Assembly (NCBI RefSeq): GCF_011089895.1
Contig: NZ_JAANAT010000004.1
Location: forward strand, 248,001-312,000
Reading direction: 5' to 3'
Source of the DNA: Mucilaginibacter inviolabilis
Lineage (GTDB): Bacteria; Bacteroidota; Bacteroidia; Sphingobacteriales; Sphingobacteriaceae
DNA length: 64,000 nt
Shown: positions 1-8,162 of the stretch, in pieces
How positions within the stretch are numbered: position 1 is the first letter of the stretch
Layout: the number at the start of each line of letters is the position of its first letter
The notes under the pieces: model-generated
Database searches by the model: none
What the model was told of the DNA's origin: nothing
What the model saw: only the letters and a program-made list of their open reading frames with translations
Position numbers and translations under genes: made by a program

Positions 1-344
1 TAAATGCACTGGAAGGCTATGATGAGGTTTCGCTTACCTGCGATTTCAAAACCTTTTCGGCCGAAGGCGAGAAGATCAATACGGTTGAAGGGCTTGGTTT
101 TGAAAAGTTAGACCCTAAAGAAATTACAGGAGGCGATACTGTAGCTGCTTCGGCGAAGATATTTACCGATGTGCTTAGCGGTCGGGGTACGTTTGCCCAA
201 AATAACGTAGTTCTCTCCAACGCCGCGCTGGCTATTAAAACCATTGGCCCTGAAAAAAGCTTTGCTGATTGTTATTATGAAGCGGAGGAAGCCTTGATAG
301 GTGGAAAGGCCCTGAATAGTTTCCATACTTTATTACAGAATTAA
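1..344 (+). CDS. trpD: Anthranilate phosphoribosyltransferase TrpD, C-terminal part (5' end outside window)
   Basis: Reading from base 3, the frame gives the last 113 codons of TrpD, which transfers the phosphoribosyl group of PRPP to anthranilate in step two of tryptophan synthesis. Recognisable C-terminal blocks are GYDEVSLT near the window start, an ITGGDT block, and NAALAI near the end, in the order found in E. coli TrpD. The stop TAA shares one base with the next ATG (TAATG), so translation is probably coupled to the trpF-trpB gene. No trpC follows, although trpC often lies between trpD and trpF in related operons. The N-terminal half and the operon start are off the left edge. Confidence 0.9.
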   Translation, partial: NALEGYDEVSLTCDFKTFSAEGEKINTVEGLGFEKLDPKEITGGDTVAASAKIFTDVLSGRGTFAQNNVVLSNAALAIKTIGPEKSFADCYYEAEEALIGGKALNSFHTLLQN

Positions 345-2155
345 TGATGAAGATTAAAGTTTGTGGTTTAAAGTATCCTGAAAATATCCAAGCAGTAGCT
401 GCTTTAAAGCCGAACTATATGGGTTTTATTTGCTATGACCGAACGCCACGTTATATAGATACGTTATCTGCAGATGTGTTGGCAACAATCCCGGCATCCA
501 TCCATAAAACAGGCGTTTTTGTAAATGAAACCGCCGAAATTATTACCCAACTGATTGATCAATATGGGTTTGATACCATACAGCTGCATGGACATGAAAG
601 CCCGGAGTTTTGCCATGCCTTTAACGGTAAGGTTACCGTTATTAAAGCCTTTGGAGTTGATAACGACTTTGACTTTAGTAAACTGGATGCGTATGCAGGA
701 GAGGTGGATTATTTCCTGTTCGATACCAAAACTTCTATTTATGGTGGATCTGGAAAAGCGTTTAACTGGAGCATCCTGGATAAATATACCTTGAATATTC
801 CCTTCTTTTTATCAGGAGGAATAAGCCCTGATAATATAGAGGAAGTAAAAAATATAACCCATCCGCAATTTTACGCGGTTGATTTGAACAGCCGGTTTGA
901 GGATGAACCGGGTTTGAAAAACATCCCGAAGTTGGAAAACGCATTTGACATCATCAAAAACAGAACATTACAGATGAAATACGGAGTTAACGAACATGGT
1001 TACTATGGCGATTTTGGCGGCGCATACATTCCCGAAATGCTATATCCAAACGTTGAAGAGTTAAGACAACAATACCTCAACATTATTAATGATCCGGATT
1101 TTAAAGCGGAATTTAATGATCTGCTCAAAAATTATGTAGGCAGGCCATCACCCTTATATCATGCCAAACGGTATTCGGAAAAATATGGCGCTAATATATT
1201 TTTTAAACGGGAGGATTTGAATCATACCGGCTCGCACAAGATCAACAACGCCATAGGGCAAATACTACTGGCCAAACGTTTGGGCAAAAAACGCATCATT
1301 GCTGAAACCGGCGCAGGTCAGCATGGTGTAGCAACTGCTACAGTATGTGCCCTGATGGGTATTGAATGTGTAGTTTACATGGGCGAAATTGATATGGCTC
1401 GCCAGGCGCCCAACGTATCCCGCATGAAGATGCTGGGTGCTACTGTAAGGCCGGCTTCATCAGGTAGCAAAACGCTGAAAGATGCCACCAATGAAGCCCT
1501 GCGTGACTGGATAGCTAATCCCGTTGATACCCATTACATCATTGGCTCGGTGGTTGGCCCTTATCCATATCCCGATATGGTGGCTCGTTTCCAGTCGATC
1601 ATATCCGAAGAAACAAAAAAACAACTCATAGAACATACTGGTAAAGAATTGCCTGAATATGTACTGGCCTGTGTAGGTGGTGGCAGCAATGCCATGGGGA
1701 TGTTCTACCATTTTTTAGATAATGAACAGGTAAAGTTAGTAGCTGTGGAAGCTGCCGGTAAAGGTGTTGACAGTGGCCATTCGGCGGCTACAACGTTCCT
1801 GGGCAATGAAGGTGTTTTGCATGGCAGCCGTACCATACTGATGCAAACACCCGATGGGCAAGTAGTTGAACCATATTCTATTTCGGCAGGATTGGATTAC
1901 CCGGGTATTGGTCCGCAGCATGCGCATTTATACAAAATAAACAGGGCCGAATATGTAAGTGTTACTGATGATGAAGCGATGAAGGCAGGCTTGCTTTGTT
2001 CGCAAATGGAGGGTATTATTCCGGCCATTGAATCGTCGCATGCGCTGGCACAGCTTGAAAAAATGAAATTTAACTCAACAGATAATGTCGTGATCTGCCT
2101 TTCTGGCCGCGGCGATAAAGATCTGGATACATTTATTAAATATTTCGGTTATTAA
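344..2155 (+). CDS. trpFB: Fused phosphoribosylanthranilate isomerase / tryptophan synthase beta chain (TrpF-TrpB)
   Basis: One 603-residue frame covers two enzymes of tryptophan synthesis. Residues 1-205 are TrpF: a barrel starting KVCGLKYPENI with catalytic Cys7 and an acid at Asp127 (FLFDTKT). Residues about 211-603 are TrpB: HTGSHKINNA with the PLP lysine at 299, ETGAGQHGVATA, and the phosphate loop GGGSNAMG. The linker is only a few residues, and Met211 (base 974), just before YGVNEHGYYG, is where a separate TrpB would start. No stop codon separates the halves. Internal initiation at 974 could still give free TrpB. trpA follows, so the alpha2-beta2 synthase can presumably form with the fused subunit. 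The fusion could also come from loss of a trpF stop by mutation or base-call error. Confidence 0.93.
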   Translation: MMKIKVCGLKYPENIQAVAALKPNYMGFICYDRTPRYIDTLSADVLATIPASIHKTGVFVNETAEIITQLIDQYGFDTIQLHGHESPEFCHAFNGKVTVIKAFGVDNDFDFSKLDAYAGEVDYFLFDTKTSIYGGSGKAFNWSILDKYTLNIPFFLSGGISPDNIEEVKNITHPQFYAVDLNSRFEDEPGLKNIPKLENAFDIIKNRTLQMKYGVNEHGYYGDFGGAYIPEMLYPNVEELRQQYLNIINDPDFKAEFNDLLKNYVGRPSPLYHAKRYSEKYGANIFFKREDLNHTGSHKINNAIGQILLAKRLGKKRIIAETGAGQHGVATATVCALMGIECVVYMGEIDMARQAPNVSRMKMLGATVRPASSGSKTLKDATNEALRDWIANPVDTHYIIGSVVGPYPYPDMVARFQSIISEETKKQLIEHTGKELPEYVLACVGGGSNAMGMFYHFLDNEQVKLVAVEAAGKGVDSGHSAATTFLGNEGVLHGSRTILMQTPDGQVVEPYSISAGLDYPGIGPQHAHLYKINRAEYVSVTDDEAMKAGLLCSQMEGIIPAIESSHALAQLEKMKFNSTDNVVICLSGRGDKDLDTFIKYFGY

Positions 2156-2156
2156 T

Positions 2157-2252
2157 TAGTTCATGGATAATAGTTCATGGATCATAGTGAAGGCTATGTA
2201 CATCCGTCAACTATAAAACCGATCAGGGCCATGAACAATGAACCATTAACTA
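2157..2252. repeat. Intergenic inverted repeat between trpFB and trpA
   Basis: Arms 2157-2180 and 2229-2252 match in inverted orientation at 20 of 24 positions and would form a long hairpin in the trp transcript. Each arm is itself built from the short word TAGTTCATGG or a close variant. It belongs to a set of similar but sequence-unrelated hairpins found in several gaps of this window. It occupies the place where trpA would otherwise start directly after trpFB. Confidence 0.7.
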
Positions 2253-2263
2253 TAAGCTACACA

Positions 2264-3031
2264 ATGAACCGATTAAACCAGCTTTTTGCTGCAAAAAAAA
2301 ATAACCTGTTATCGATATATTATACCGCTGGATATCCTGCCTTGAATACCACAGTAGATATTGCCGAAGCTTTGGAAAAAGCCGGTGCTGATTTTCTGGA
2401 AGTAGGTTTCCCGTACTCTGATCCGGTAGCTGATGGGCCAACTATTCAGCATAGTTCTGAACAGGCACTGATCAATGGTATGACACTCGACCATCTTTTC
2501 GGAGAGTTAACTGAGCTGCGTAAACGAGTTACCATTCCTATACTGCTCATGGGCTACTTTAACCCGATAGTGCAATATGGGATTGAACGTTTTTGCAAAA
2601 AAGCGGCAGAATTGGGTGTAGACGGTGTTATTGTACCCGATTTGCCGATGTATGAGTATGAAGCCCTGTACTCGGCTCATTTTATCAATAATAACCTGAG
2701 CAATATATTCCTGGTTACGCCACAAACCTCGCCAGATAGGATTCGCAAGATTGATGAATTGAGTAATAGTTTTATTTACCTGTTATCCTCATCGTCCATA
2801 ACCGGTGGCAGTCTGCAATTGACCAATAGCATCGAAGATTACTACAAGCGGATCAAAGCCATGGACCTTAAAAATCCAACTATCATTGGTTTTGGAATAT
2901 CAGATAACGCAACTTTCAAAAAGGCCTGCGAATACGCCAACGGCGCCATTGTTGGCAGCAAGTTTGTAAAATTGCTGGCTGAGCAGGATTATATGAGCAA
3001 AATACCTGCGTTTATACAAAGTATAAGATAG
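2264..3031 (+). CDS. trpA: Tryptophan synthase alpha chain
   Basis: A 255-residue TrpA that cleaves indole-3-glycerol phosphate to indole, which is channelled to the beta subunit. The catalytic pair is visible in FLEVGFPYSDPVADGPT (Glu46 and Asp57 from the chosen start), followed by the barrel strands LLMGYFNP and GVIVPDLP and the phosphate-binding GFGIS. I chose ATG 2264 because MNRLNQLF matches the usual TrpA N-terminus. The frame is open back to 2177, but those 29 extra residues are encoded by the inverted repeat and look like noise. Last gene of the trp operon. The next gene is convergent. Confidence 0.92.
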   Translation: MNRLNQLFAAKKNNLLSIYYTAGYPALNTTVDIAEALEKAGADFLEVGFPYSDPVADGPTIQHSSEQALINGMTLDHLFGELTELRKRVTIPILLMGYFNPIVQYGIERFCKKAAELGVDGVIVPDLPMYEYEALYSAHFINNNLSNIFLVTPQTSPDRIRKIDELSNSFIYLLSSSSITGGSLQLTNSIEDYYKRIKAMDLKNPTIIGFGISDNATFKKACEYANGAIVGSKFVKLLAEQDYMSKIPAFIQSIR

Positions 3032-3112
3032 ATCAAGGATTTTAGGAGCAAGGATCAAGGACTTTCTTTTCATGCGTTTGTCCTTGTTCCAAAAATCTTT
3101 GTTCCTTGCTCC
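3031..3112. repeat. Inverted repeat between convergent trpA and yciO-like gene
   Basis: Variants of the word CAAGGA/TCCTTG occur on both sides of a short spacer: 3031-3062 against 3080-3112, with the best pairing between 3045-3062 and the right arm. The fold may act as a two-way terminator for trpA and the convergent gene. Same architecture as the repeats at 2157, 8084, 9771, 31859, 46886 and 62612, but a different sequence. Confidence 0.55.
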
Positions 3113-3119
3113 AAAAAAG

Positions 3120-3740
3120 CTACAAATACAGCTCGAGATCTCCTTTTCCTTCGCGGATGATCTCAAAATCGCCTTCTGTACAGTCGACTACAGTTGATGG
3201 TATATTATCGCCATAACCGCCATCGATCACGATATCAACCAGATCCTCGTATTTTTCGTGGATCAGTTCCGGATCGGTAGAGTATTCTATAATATCGTCA
3301 TCATCCCTGATAGAGGTTGAGAGGATGGGGTTACCCAATACGCGCACAATTTCGCGGGCAATATCATTATCGGGTACCCTGATACCCACCGTTTTTTTAT
3401 TGGAACTCAATAGCTTGGGAACCATATGGCTGGCATTGAATATAAAGGTAAATGGTCCAGGCAAGGCCTTTTTGAGCACCCTAAACGTGGTATTATCGAT
3501 GGGTTTGATATAGTCTGATATATGGCTCAAATCATAGCATATAAATGAAAAATTTGCCTTTTCGGGTTTAATGTTCCTGATTTTGCAAATGGCCTCGATG
3601 GCTTTATGATTGGTGATATCGCAGCCCAAGCCGTAAACAGTATCGGTCGGATATATGATGAGGCCTCCTTTGCGTAACACTTCAACCACCTGCTCTATAG
3701 CTTTAGGGTTAGGATTTTCGGGATATATTTTAATAAGCAT
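3120..3740 (-). CDS. YciO/TsaC-family protein (threonylcarbamoyl-AMP synthase-like)
   Basis: A 206-residue single-domain protein of the Sua5/YciO/YrdC fold. It shows PTDTVYGLGCDI near residue 30, the KIRNIKPEKANF block, TVGIRVPDN, LSTSI, and a C-terminus (VDCTEG, IREGKGDLELYL) that lines up with E. coli YciO, including the 206-residue length. Family members bind ATP and threonine; TsaC/Sua5 make threonylcarbamoyl-AMP for tRNA t6A37, while the role of YciO itself is less settled. Start taken at ATG 3740 (MLIKIYPENPN), because the upstream MLYI extension is unsupported. Convergent with trpA. Confidence 0.85.
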   Translation of the reverse strand: MLIKIYPENPNPKAIEQVVEVLRKGGLIIYPTDTVYGLGCDITNHKAIEAICKIRNIKPEKANFSFICYDLSHISDYIKPIDNTTFRVLKKALPGPFTFIFNASHMVPKLLSSNKKTVGIRVPDNDIAREIVRVLGNPILSTSIRDDDDIIEYSTDPELIHEKYEDLVDIVIDGGYGDNIPSTVVDCTEGDFEIIREGKGDLELYL

Positions 3741-3883
3741 GATGTATAACAAATATACTCATAAGTTGGTTTACATATGCATGGAAAGAGCCTGGCATCC
3801 TAATTTCAATGGGTTTGACATGATAGCCGTATTCAAAAAAATCCAGAAAATCGTTTAATCATATCAAAAAAGGTTCAGAAATC

Positions 3884-3914
3884 AAAAAAGTCACTTGCCA
3901 AAGGCAAATGACTT
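3884..3914 (-). terminator. Rho-independent terminator downstream of yceI-like gene
   Basis: On the minus strand a 12-bp stem (AAGTCATTTGCC against GGCAAGTGACTT, one mismatch) with a 3-base loop is followed by a run of T. It lies about 115 bp past the YceI stop and before the yciO-like start at 3740. The gap 3741-4028 holds no gene, only this hairpin and a weaker GC-richer inverted repeat near 3960-4000. Confidence 0.7.
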
Positions 3915-4028
3915 TCCATCATCATCATTATATTTTAACCTGTTTAAAGTGTTTTAATAAACCGGGTTGCTACCTGGGCAACAACACCGGCTTTTAAATG
4001 TTAAAACACAGCAACAGTATTAAAACAA

Positions 4029-4571
4029 TTAAGCTTGTTTGGTCAATTGTAAGTTGATCAGCAATTTAATGTCTTCGCCAACCACAACTGAACCTGCTTC
4101 GGTTACGCCATCCCAGGTTAAGCCAAATTCTTTACGGTTTATTTTACCGGTGATTTCAAACCCAGCTTTAGTGTTGCCATAAAAATCGGCTGCTGAACCA
4201 CCAAATTCGGCGTTAAGGGTTACCGGTTTGGTAACGTCTTTTATAGTCAAATCACCTTTTAATTCATATTCCTCATCATCAGTTTTGGTTAATGAGGTTG
4301 ATTTGAAGCTGATCTTTGGATATTTTTCAGCGTCAAAAAATTCACCGCCTTTTAAGTGCTCGTCGCGCTGAGTTTGGTTGGTATCAATACTGTCAATGTC
4401 TAATGTAAAATCCACTTCGGCATTGTCAAAATCATCTCCTTCGGTAATTACTTCACCGCCAAAGCTTTTGAAAAAACCGCTTACGGTTGAAATAACCAAA
4501 TGTTTTACCTTAAATTGTACTTCTGAATGCATAGGGTCGATAACCCATTTTGTTGCTGTTTCTGTTGCCAT
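4029..4571 (-). CDS. YceI-family lipid-binding-like protein
   Basis: A 180-residue YceI domain, a lipocalin-like barrel known to bind isoprenoid or amide lipids in other bacteria. Typical blocks are WVIDPMHSEVQFKVKHL at the N-terminus, DSIDTNQTQRDEHLKGGEFFD, PKISFKS, GDLTIKDVTKPV and INRKEFGLTWD. There is no signal peptide from ATG 4571 (MATETATKW), so the protein is predicted cytoplasmic, unlike E. coli YceI. An upstream in-frame start at 4619 would lie inside the promoter and is rejected. A perfect 26-bp palindrome sits at the promoter, suggesting repressor control. Confidence 0.88.
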   Translation of the reverse strand: MATETATKWVIDPMHSEVQFKVKHLVISTVSGFFKSFGGEVITEGDDFDNAEVDFTLDIDSIDTNQTQRDEHLKGGEFFDAEKYPKISFKSTSLTKTDDEEYELKGDLTIKDVTKPVTLNAEFGGSAADFYGNTKAGFEITGKINRKEFGLTWDGVTEAGSVVVGEDIKLLINLQLTKQA

Positions 4572-4597
4572 GATTTTTTTATTTTGTTTTGTTAAGT

Positions 4598-4636
4598 CAA
4601 AGATAATAACAAAATACATGTTTAAACATGTATTTT
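4598..4636 (-). promoter_or_regulatory. yceI promoter with perfect 26-bp palindromic operator candidate
   Basis: The minus strand carries TATCTTTG (4598-4605), an exact TAnnTTTG Bacteroidota -7 box, 26 bases before the ATG. Bases 4611-4636 form a perfect palindrome with half-site AAAATACATGTTT, placed over the expected -33 region. A dimeric repressor bound there would block the promoter. The regulator is not identifiable in the window. Confidence 0.6.
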
Positions 4637-4735
4637 TATTTCATTACAATTCGCCGACAATCAAGTACAAGTTTAACCATACAATTGTGCTAATGTTTAA
4701 CTTTAAGAGTTATTTTTATATTAAATAATCTATTT

Positions 4736-6376
4736 ATGAAGAAGCTTTTCATTACCTCGTTCATTATTATATTCGCTGCGCTTATCGGGTGGACTATATT
4801 ATGGAAACCGGCCGCCTGGTCGTTTGTGATCATGGTGCCTATATATGCTATAGGCTTTTATGATCTGGCTCAAAAGAAGCACAGCATTGTACGCAACTAC
4901 CCGGTATTTGGTCACCTGCGCTTTTTAATGGAAGATCTGCGTCCTAAAATATACCAGTATTTTATTGAAAGCGATACCAACGGTACGCCCTTTAACCGTC
5001 AAAACCGTAGCGTGATATACCAACGTGCTAAAAAGGTAGATGATACGCGGCCTTTTGGTACCGAGCTGGATGTGTATGAAAATGGTTATGAATGGCTCAA
5101 TCACAGTATAGCAGCTGTTGATCATCATCATCTTGATCTGGCGCCAAGAGTAAAAGTTGGCGGCCCCGATTGTAAGCAACCGTATATGGCCAGTGTGTAT
5201 AATATATCGGCCATGAGCTTTGGTTCGCTGAGCGAGAATGCTATCCTGGCCCTTAACGGCGGCGCCAAACTGGGCAACTTTGCCCATAATACCGGCGAAG
5301 GCGGTTTGAGCGATTATCACCTGCAACCCGGTGGTGATATTATCTGGCAGATAGGTACCGGCTATTTCAGCTGTCGTCACCCGGATGGTACTATTGACTA
5401 TGATGCTTTTACCCAGCGTGCCGTGTTACCACAGGTAAAAATGATTGAGATTAAGCTATCGCAGGGGGCTAAGCCCGGGCACGGCGGGATACTACCTGCG
5501 GCCAAGGTTACGCCCGAGATTGCACGTATCAGACTGGTAGAGATGGGGCAGGATGTCGTATCACCACCTTACCATACCGCTTTTAATGATCCTATTGGCT
5601 TAACCCAGTTTATCAAAAAATTACGCGAGCTATCAGGTGGTAAACCTATAGGCTTTAAGCTTTGTGTAGGCCATAAGAGCGAATTTTTAGCGATATGCAA
5701 GGCTATGGTAAAAACAGGCATCTATCCCGATTTTATTACTGTGGATGGGGGCGAGGGAGGTACCGGAGCTGCTCCGTTAGAGTTTTCTAACTCGGTAGGT
5801 ATGCCCCTGCGTGAGGCCCTGGCCTTTATTTATGATGCCCTTACAGGTTTCGACATTAAAAAATATATCAAGCTTATCGCATCAGGCAAAGTAGCAACTG
5901 GGTTCGACCTGGTGAAGAATTTTGCCTTGGGGGCCGATATGTGTAATAGCGCCCGCGGAATGATGTTTGCCCTTGGCTGTATACAAGCGCTGGAATGTAA
6001 TATGAATACTTGTCCAACCGGTGTAGCCACACAAGATAAAAGCCTGATGCGTGGTCTGGTGGTCGATGATAAAAAGGTGCGTGTTGCTAATTTTCATAAC
6101 CAAACGGTAAGCAGTGCTATACAAATGATAGGTGCCGCTGGTCTGGTAAAACCTTGCGATCTGCACCGTATGTTCATCTATCGCCGCATTAACCACAGTC
6201 AGATACAAACCTACGGCGAGCTGTTCCCTTATATCCCTAAAGGTAGTTTGCTCAATACACCATATCCATCAAGTTTTGAACTGGACATGGCCATCAGCAA
6301 CGAGGATAGCTTTGTACCAGATTACAGCAACGTAACCAATATTGATTATAGCAATGTGAATTCGTATATGAGTTAG
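4736..6376 (+). CDS. FMN-binding glutamate synthase-like protein (GltB central domain), membrane-anchored
   Basis: 546 residues. Two hydrophobic segments at about 5-22 and 28-44 probably anchor it. The rest is a glutamate synthase FMN barrel: ISAMSFGSLSENAI, HNTGEGGLSDYH, GAKPGHGGILPA, DGGEGGTGAAPLE, and a cluster motif CIQALECNMNTCPTG whose three cysteines match the 3Fe-4S ligands of GltB. The amidotransferase and GltD parts are absent, so it is the stand-alone archaeal/YerD-type form whose substrate is not established. Single gene with its own upstream gap, convergent with mgtE. Confidence 0.85.
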   Translation: MKKLFITSFIIIFAALIGWTILWKPAAWSFVIMVPIYAIGFYDLAQKKHSIVRNYPVFGHLRFLMEDLRPKIYQYFIESDTNGTPFNRQNRSVIYQRAKKVDDTRPFGTELDVYENGYEWLNHSIAAVDHHHLDLAPRVKVGGPDCKQPYMASVYNISAMSFGSLSENAILALNGGAKLGNFAHNTGEGGLSDYHLQPGGDIIWQIGTGYFSCRHPDGTIDYDAFTQRAVLPQVKMIEIKLSQGAKPGHGGILPAAKVTPEIARIRLVEMGQDVVSPPYHTAFNDPIGLTQFIKKLRELSGGKPIGFKLCVGHKSEFLAICKAMVKTGIYPDFITVDGGEGGTGAAPLEFSNSVGMPLREALAFIYDALTGFDIKKYIKLIASGKVATGFDLVKNFALGADMCNSARGMMFALGCIQALECNMNTCPTGVATQDKSLMRGLVVDDKKVRVANFHNQTVSSAIQMIGAAGLVKPCDLHRMFIYRRINHSQIQTYGELFPYIPKGSLLNTPYPSSFELDMAISNEDSFVPDYSNVTNIDYSNVNSYMS

Positions 6377-6452
6377 ACCGCTGATTTTTTTGGGGGATTA
6401 CGTTGATAGCGCTGATAAGCTGTTAAATTTTATATGAGGAAATAGTATAATA

Positions 6453-6530
6453 GGGCTGTCAGTCTGAGCTTGTCGAAGACTCGCGCGCCGAGGCCTGCTC
6501 GCTATGGTTCGACGGGCTCACCATGACACC
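6453..6530. repeat. REP-like 78-bp palindromic element, copy A
   Basis: Imperfect hairpin: arms CTGTCAGTCTGAGCTTGTCG and its degenerate complement near GACGGGCTCACCATGACACC. An inverted second copy at 52647-52724 is identical at 72 of 78 bases, and a fragment of the right half lies at 42131-42172. Located between convergent gltB-like and mgtE genes. The rest of the gap 6377-6590 shows nothing recognisable. Confidence 0.8.
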
Positions 6531-6590
6531 GTATTTATTCACGCAGTCACTCGGCTGGAGCCGAGCGACTGCGGAATAAGTAATCAGCCA

Positions 6591-7961
6591 TTACAACATC
6601 ACACCCTTCATAATCATTACAGCGATGCTGAAGTAAATGATAAGTCCGGTAACATCTACCAGGGTTGCCACAAAGGGGGCGGAGGATGTAGCAGGGTCGG
6701 CACCTAATTTTTTCAGGATGAGTGGTAACATAGAACCTGCCAGCGATCCCCATAATACAACACCAATCAGGGCACAGCCAACAGTTAAGCCTACCAGTAT
6801 CCAGTGAGGTCCGTAAATGGGCGAAAACATGGTCCAGATGTAGATACGCATAAATCCTATTAATCCAAGCGTTAGGCCCAGCATTAAGCCCGACAATAGC
6901 TCGCGGCGCATTACCCGCCACCAATCGGCAACGGTAACTTCGCCAAGGGCCATGGCCTGTATAATTAAGGTAGAAGCCTGCGAACCGCTGTTACCACCGC
7001 TTGATATAATAAGCGGGATGAACAGAGCAAGTACAACAGCTTTTTCAATTGATTTTTCAAAGAATCCCATGGCGGTGGCAGTCAACATTTCGCCCAGGAA
7101 CAATATAATAAGCCAACCAACCCGCTTTTTAACCAGCAGGAACAGGTTAATATCTAGGTAAGGCTCATCCAATGCTTCGGTACCGCCAATTTTCTGAATA
7201 TCCTCAGTATACTCTTCGTTGGCTATCCACAAAATATCGTCGACAGTTACAATGCCCAGTAATATGTGCTCATTGTCGACCACGGGCAAAGCCACGCGGT
7301 TGTTCATCCTGAATATATTGATGGCTTCTTCCTGCGGATCGCTGGCACTGAGGGATATCAAACGCCCGTCCATCAGGTCGCTTACTTTGGTTTCGGGTTT
7401 AACTAATAATATCTCCCGTATCCTGATATCGTCAAGCAATACTCCGTTTTCGTCTATTACATAGATCACATCAATGGTTTCGGAGTTTTTACCATAACGG
7501 CGGATGTGGGATAGTACTCGGGTAACATCCCAATTTTTCTTAACTGCGATATAGTCGGGAGTCATCAAACGCCCAACGCTTTCCTCTTCGTAACCTAATA
7601 AAGAGAGCGCTTCTTTACGGTCATCCGGCGATAGATGCAGGATGAGTGTTTTAACGGCATCGCCATGTAATTCACTAAAAAGAGCCGTACGGTCGTCGGG
7701 AGGTAATGCGTTGATCAGGTCGGCAACTTTTTGGCCGGAAAGCTTTTTAATGATACGCTCCTGGGTAGGAGAATCCAATATGCGGAAAACATTAACAGCC
7801 CGGTTGAGCGACAGGGTTTCAATAAATCGGGGGCCATGTTCGGGCAATTCACCAATCAGCTCTTCAACGTCTGATATATTTAGGTTGTTCAAATATTCCT
7901 TTAATTGTTTATTGTTTTCCTGCTCCAGCAACAATTCTATTTGTTCAACCATTTCGTTCAT
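6591..7961 (-). CDS. mgtE: Magnesium transporter MgtE
   Basis: 456 residues in standard MgtE order: cytosolic N-domain helices (to about 130, with ALPPDDRTALFSEL), a tandem CBS pair (about 135-255, SVGRLMTPDYIAV and VALPVVDNEHILLG) and a five-helix membrane domain with SSGGNSGSQASTL and the C-terminal VDVTGLIIYF pore signature. It carries Mg2+ across the inner membrane, gated by Mg2+ bound to the CBS region. Start at ATG 7961; an ATG three codons later is equally possible. Divergent from ychF. Confidence 0.95.
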   Translation of the reverse strand: MNEMVEQIELLLEQENNKQLKEYLNNLNISDVEELIGELPEHGPRFIETLSLNRAVNVFRILDSPTQERIIKKLSGQKVADLINALPPDDRTALFSELHGDAVKTLILHLSPDDRKEALSLLGYEEESVGRLMTPDYIAVKKNWDVTRVLSHIRRYGKNSETIDVIYVIDENGVLLDDIRIREILLVKPETKVSDLMDGRLISLSASDPQEEAINIFRMNNRVALPVVDNEHILLGIVTVDDILWIANEEYTEDIQKIGGTEALDEPYLDINLFLLVKKRVGWLIILFLGEMLTATAMGFFEKSIEKAVVLALFIPLIISSGGNSGSQASTLIIQAMALGEVTVADWWRVMRRELLSGLMLGLTLGLIGFMRIYIWTMFSPIYGPHWILVGLTVGCALIGVVLWGSLAGSMLPLILKKLGADPATSSAPFVATLVDVTGLIIYFSIAVMIMKGVML

Positions 7962-8036
7962 AAGTGTCCCCCTGTTGTTTACATGTTATTATTAATCTGT
8001 TTTGCCTTGATTTGACGATGGCAAAAGTCGTTTATT

Positions 8037-8072
8037 TTTTCAAATTATAGGCAAAATTTTGTGTTATCTTTG
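8037..8072 (+). promoter_or_regulatory. Candidate promoter of ychF
   Basis: An exact TAnnTTTG box (TATCTTTG, 8065-8072) lies about 90 bases before the ychF ATG, with a T-rich -33 region near 8037-8041. The implied leader of roughly 80 bases contains the inverted repeat at 8084-8140. Confidence 0.5.
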
Positions 8073-8083
8073 CGCGAATTTTA

Positions 8084-8140
8084 TCGATAGATAATAGTCG
8101 ATGGCCGATAGTCCATTGGCCATGATCTATCGACTATCGA
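8084..8140. repeat. Inverted repeat in the ychF leader
   Basis: Arms 8084-8106 and 8118-8140 match in inverted orientation at about 17 of 23 bases and are made of the words TCGATAG and TAGTCGATGG. If the promoter at 8065-8072 is right, the hairpin sits in the 5' leader of ychF mRNA. Confidence 0.65.
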
Positions 8141-8162
8141 CAAAAGAATTAATATCTGAAAA

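Noticed and set aside
2177..2263. Longer trpA with 29 extra N-terminal residues.
   Set aside because: The extension is encoded entirely by the inverted repeat and does not resemble TrpA N-termini; ATG 2264 fits the family.
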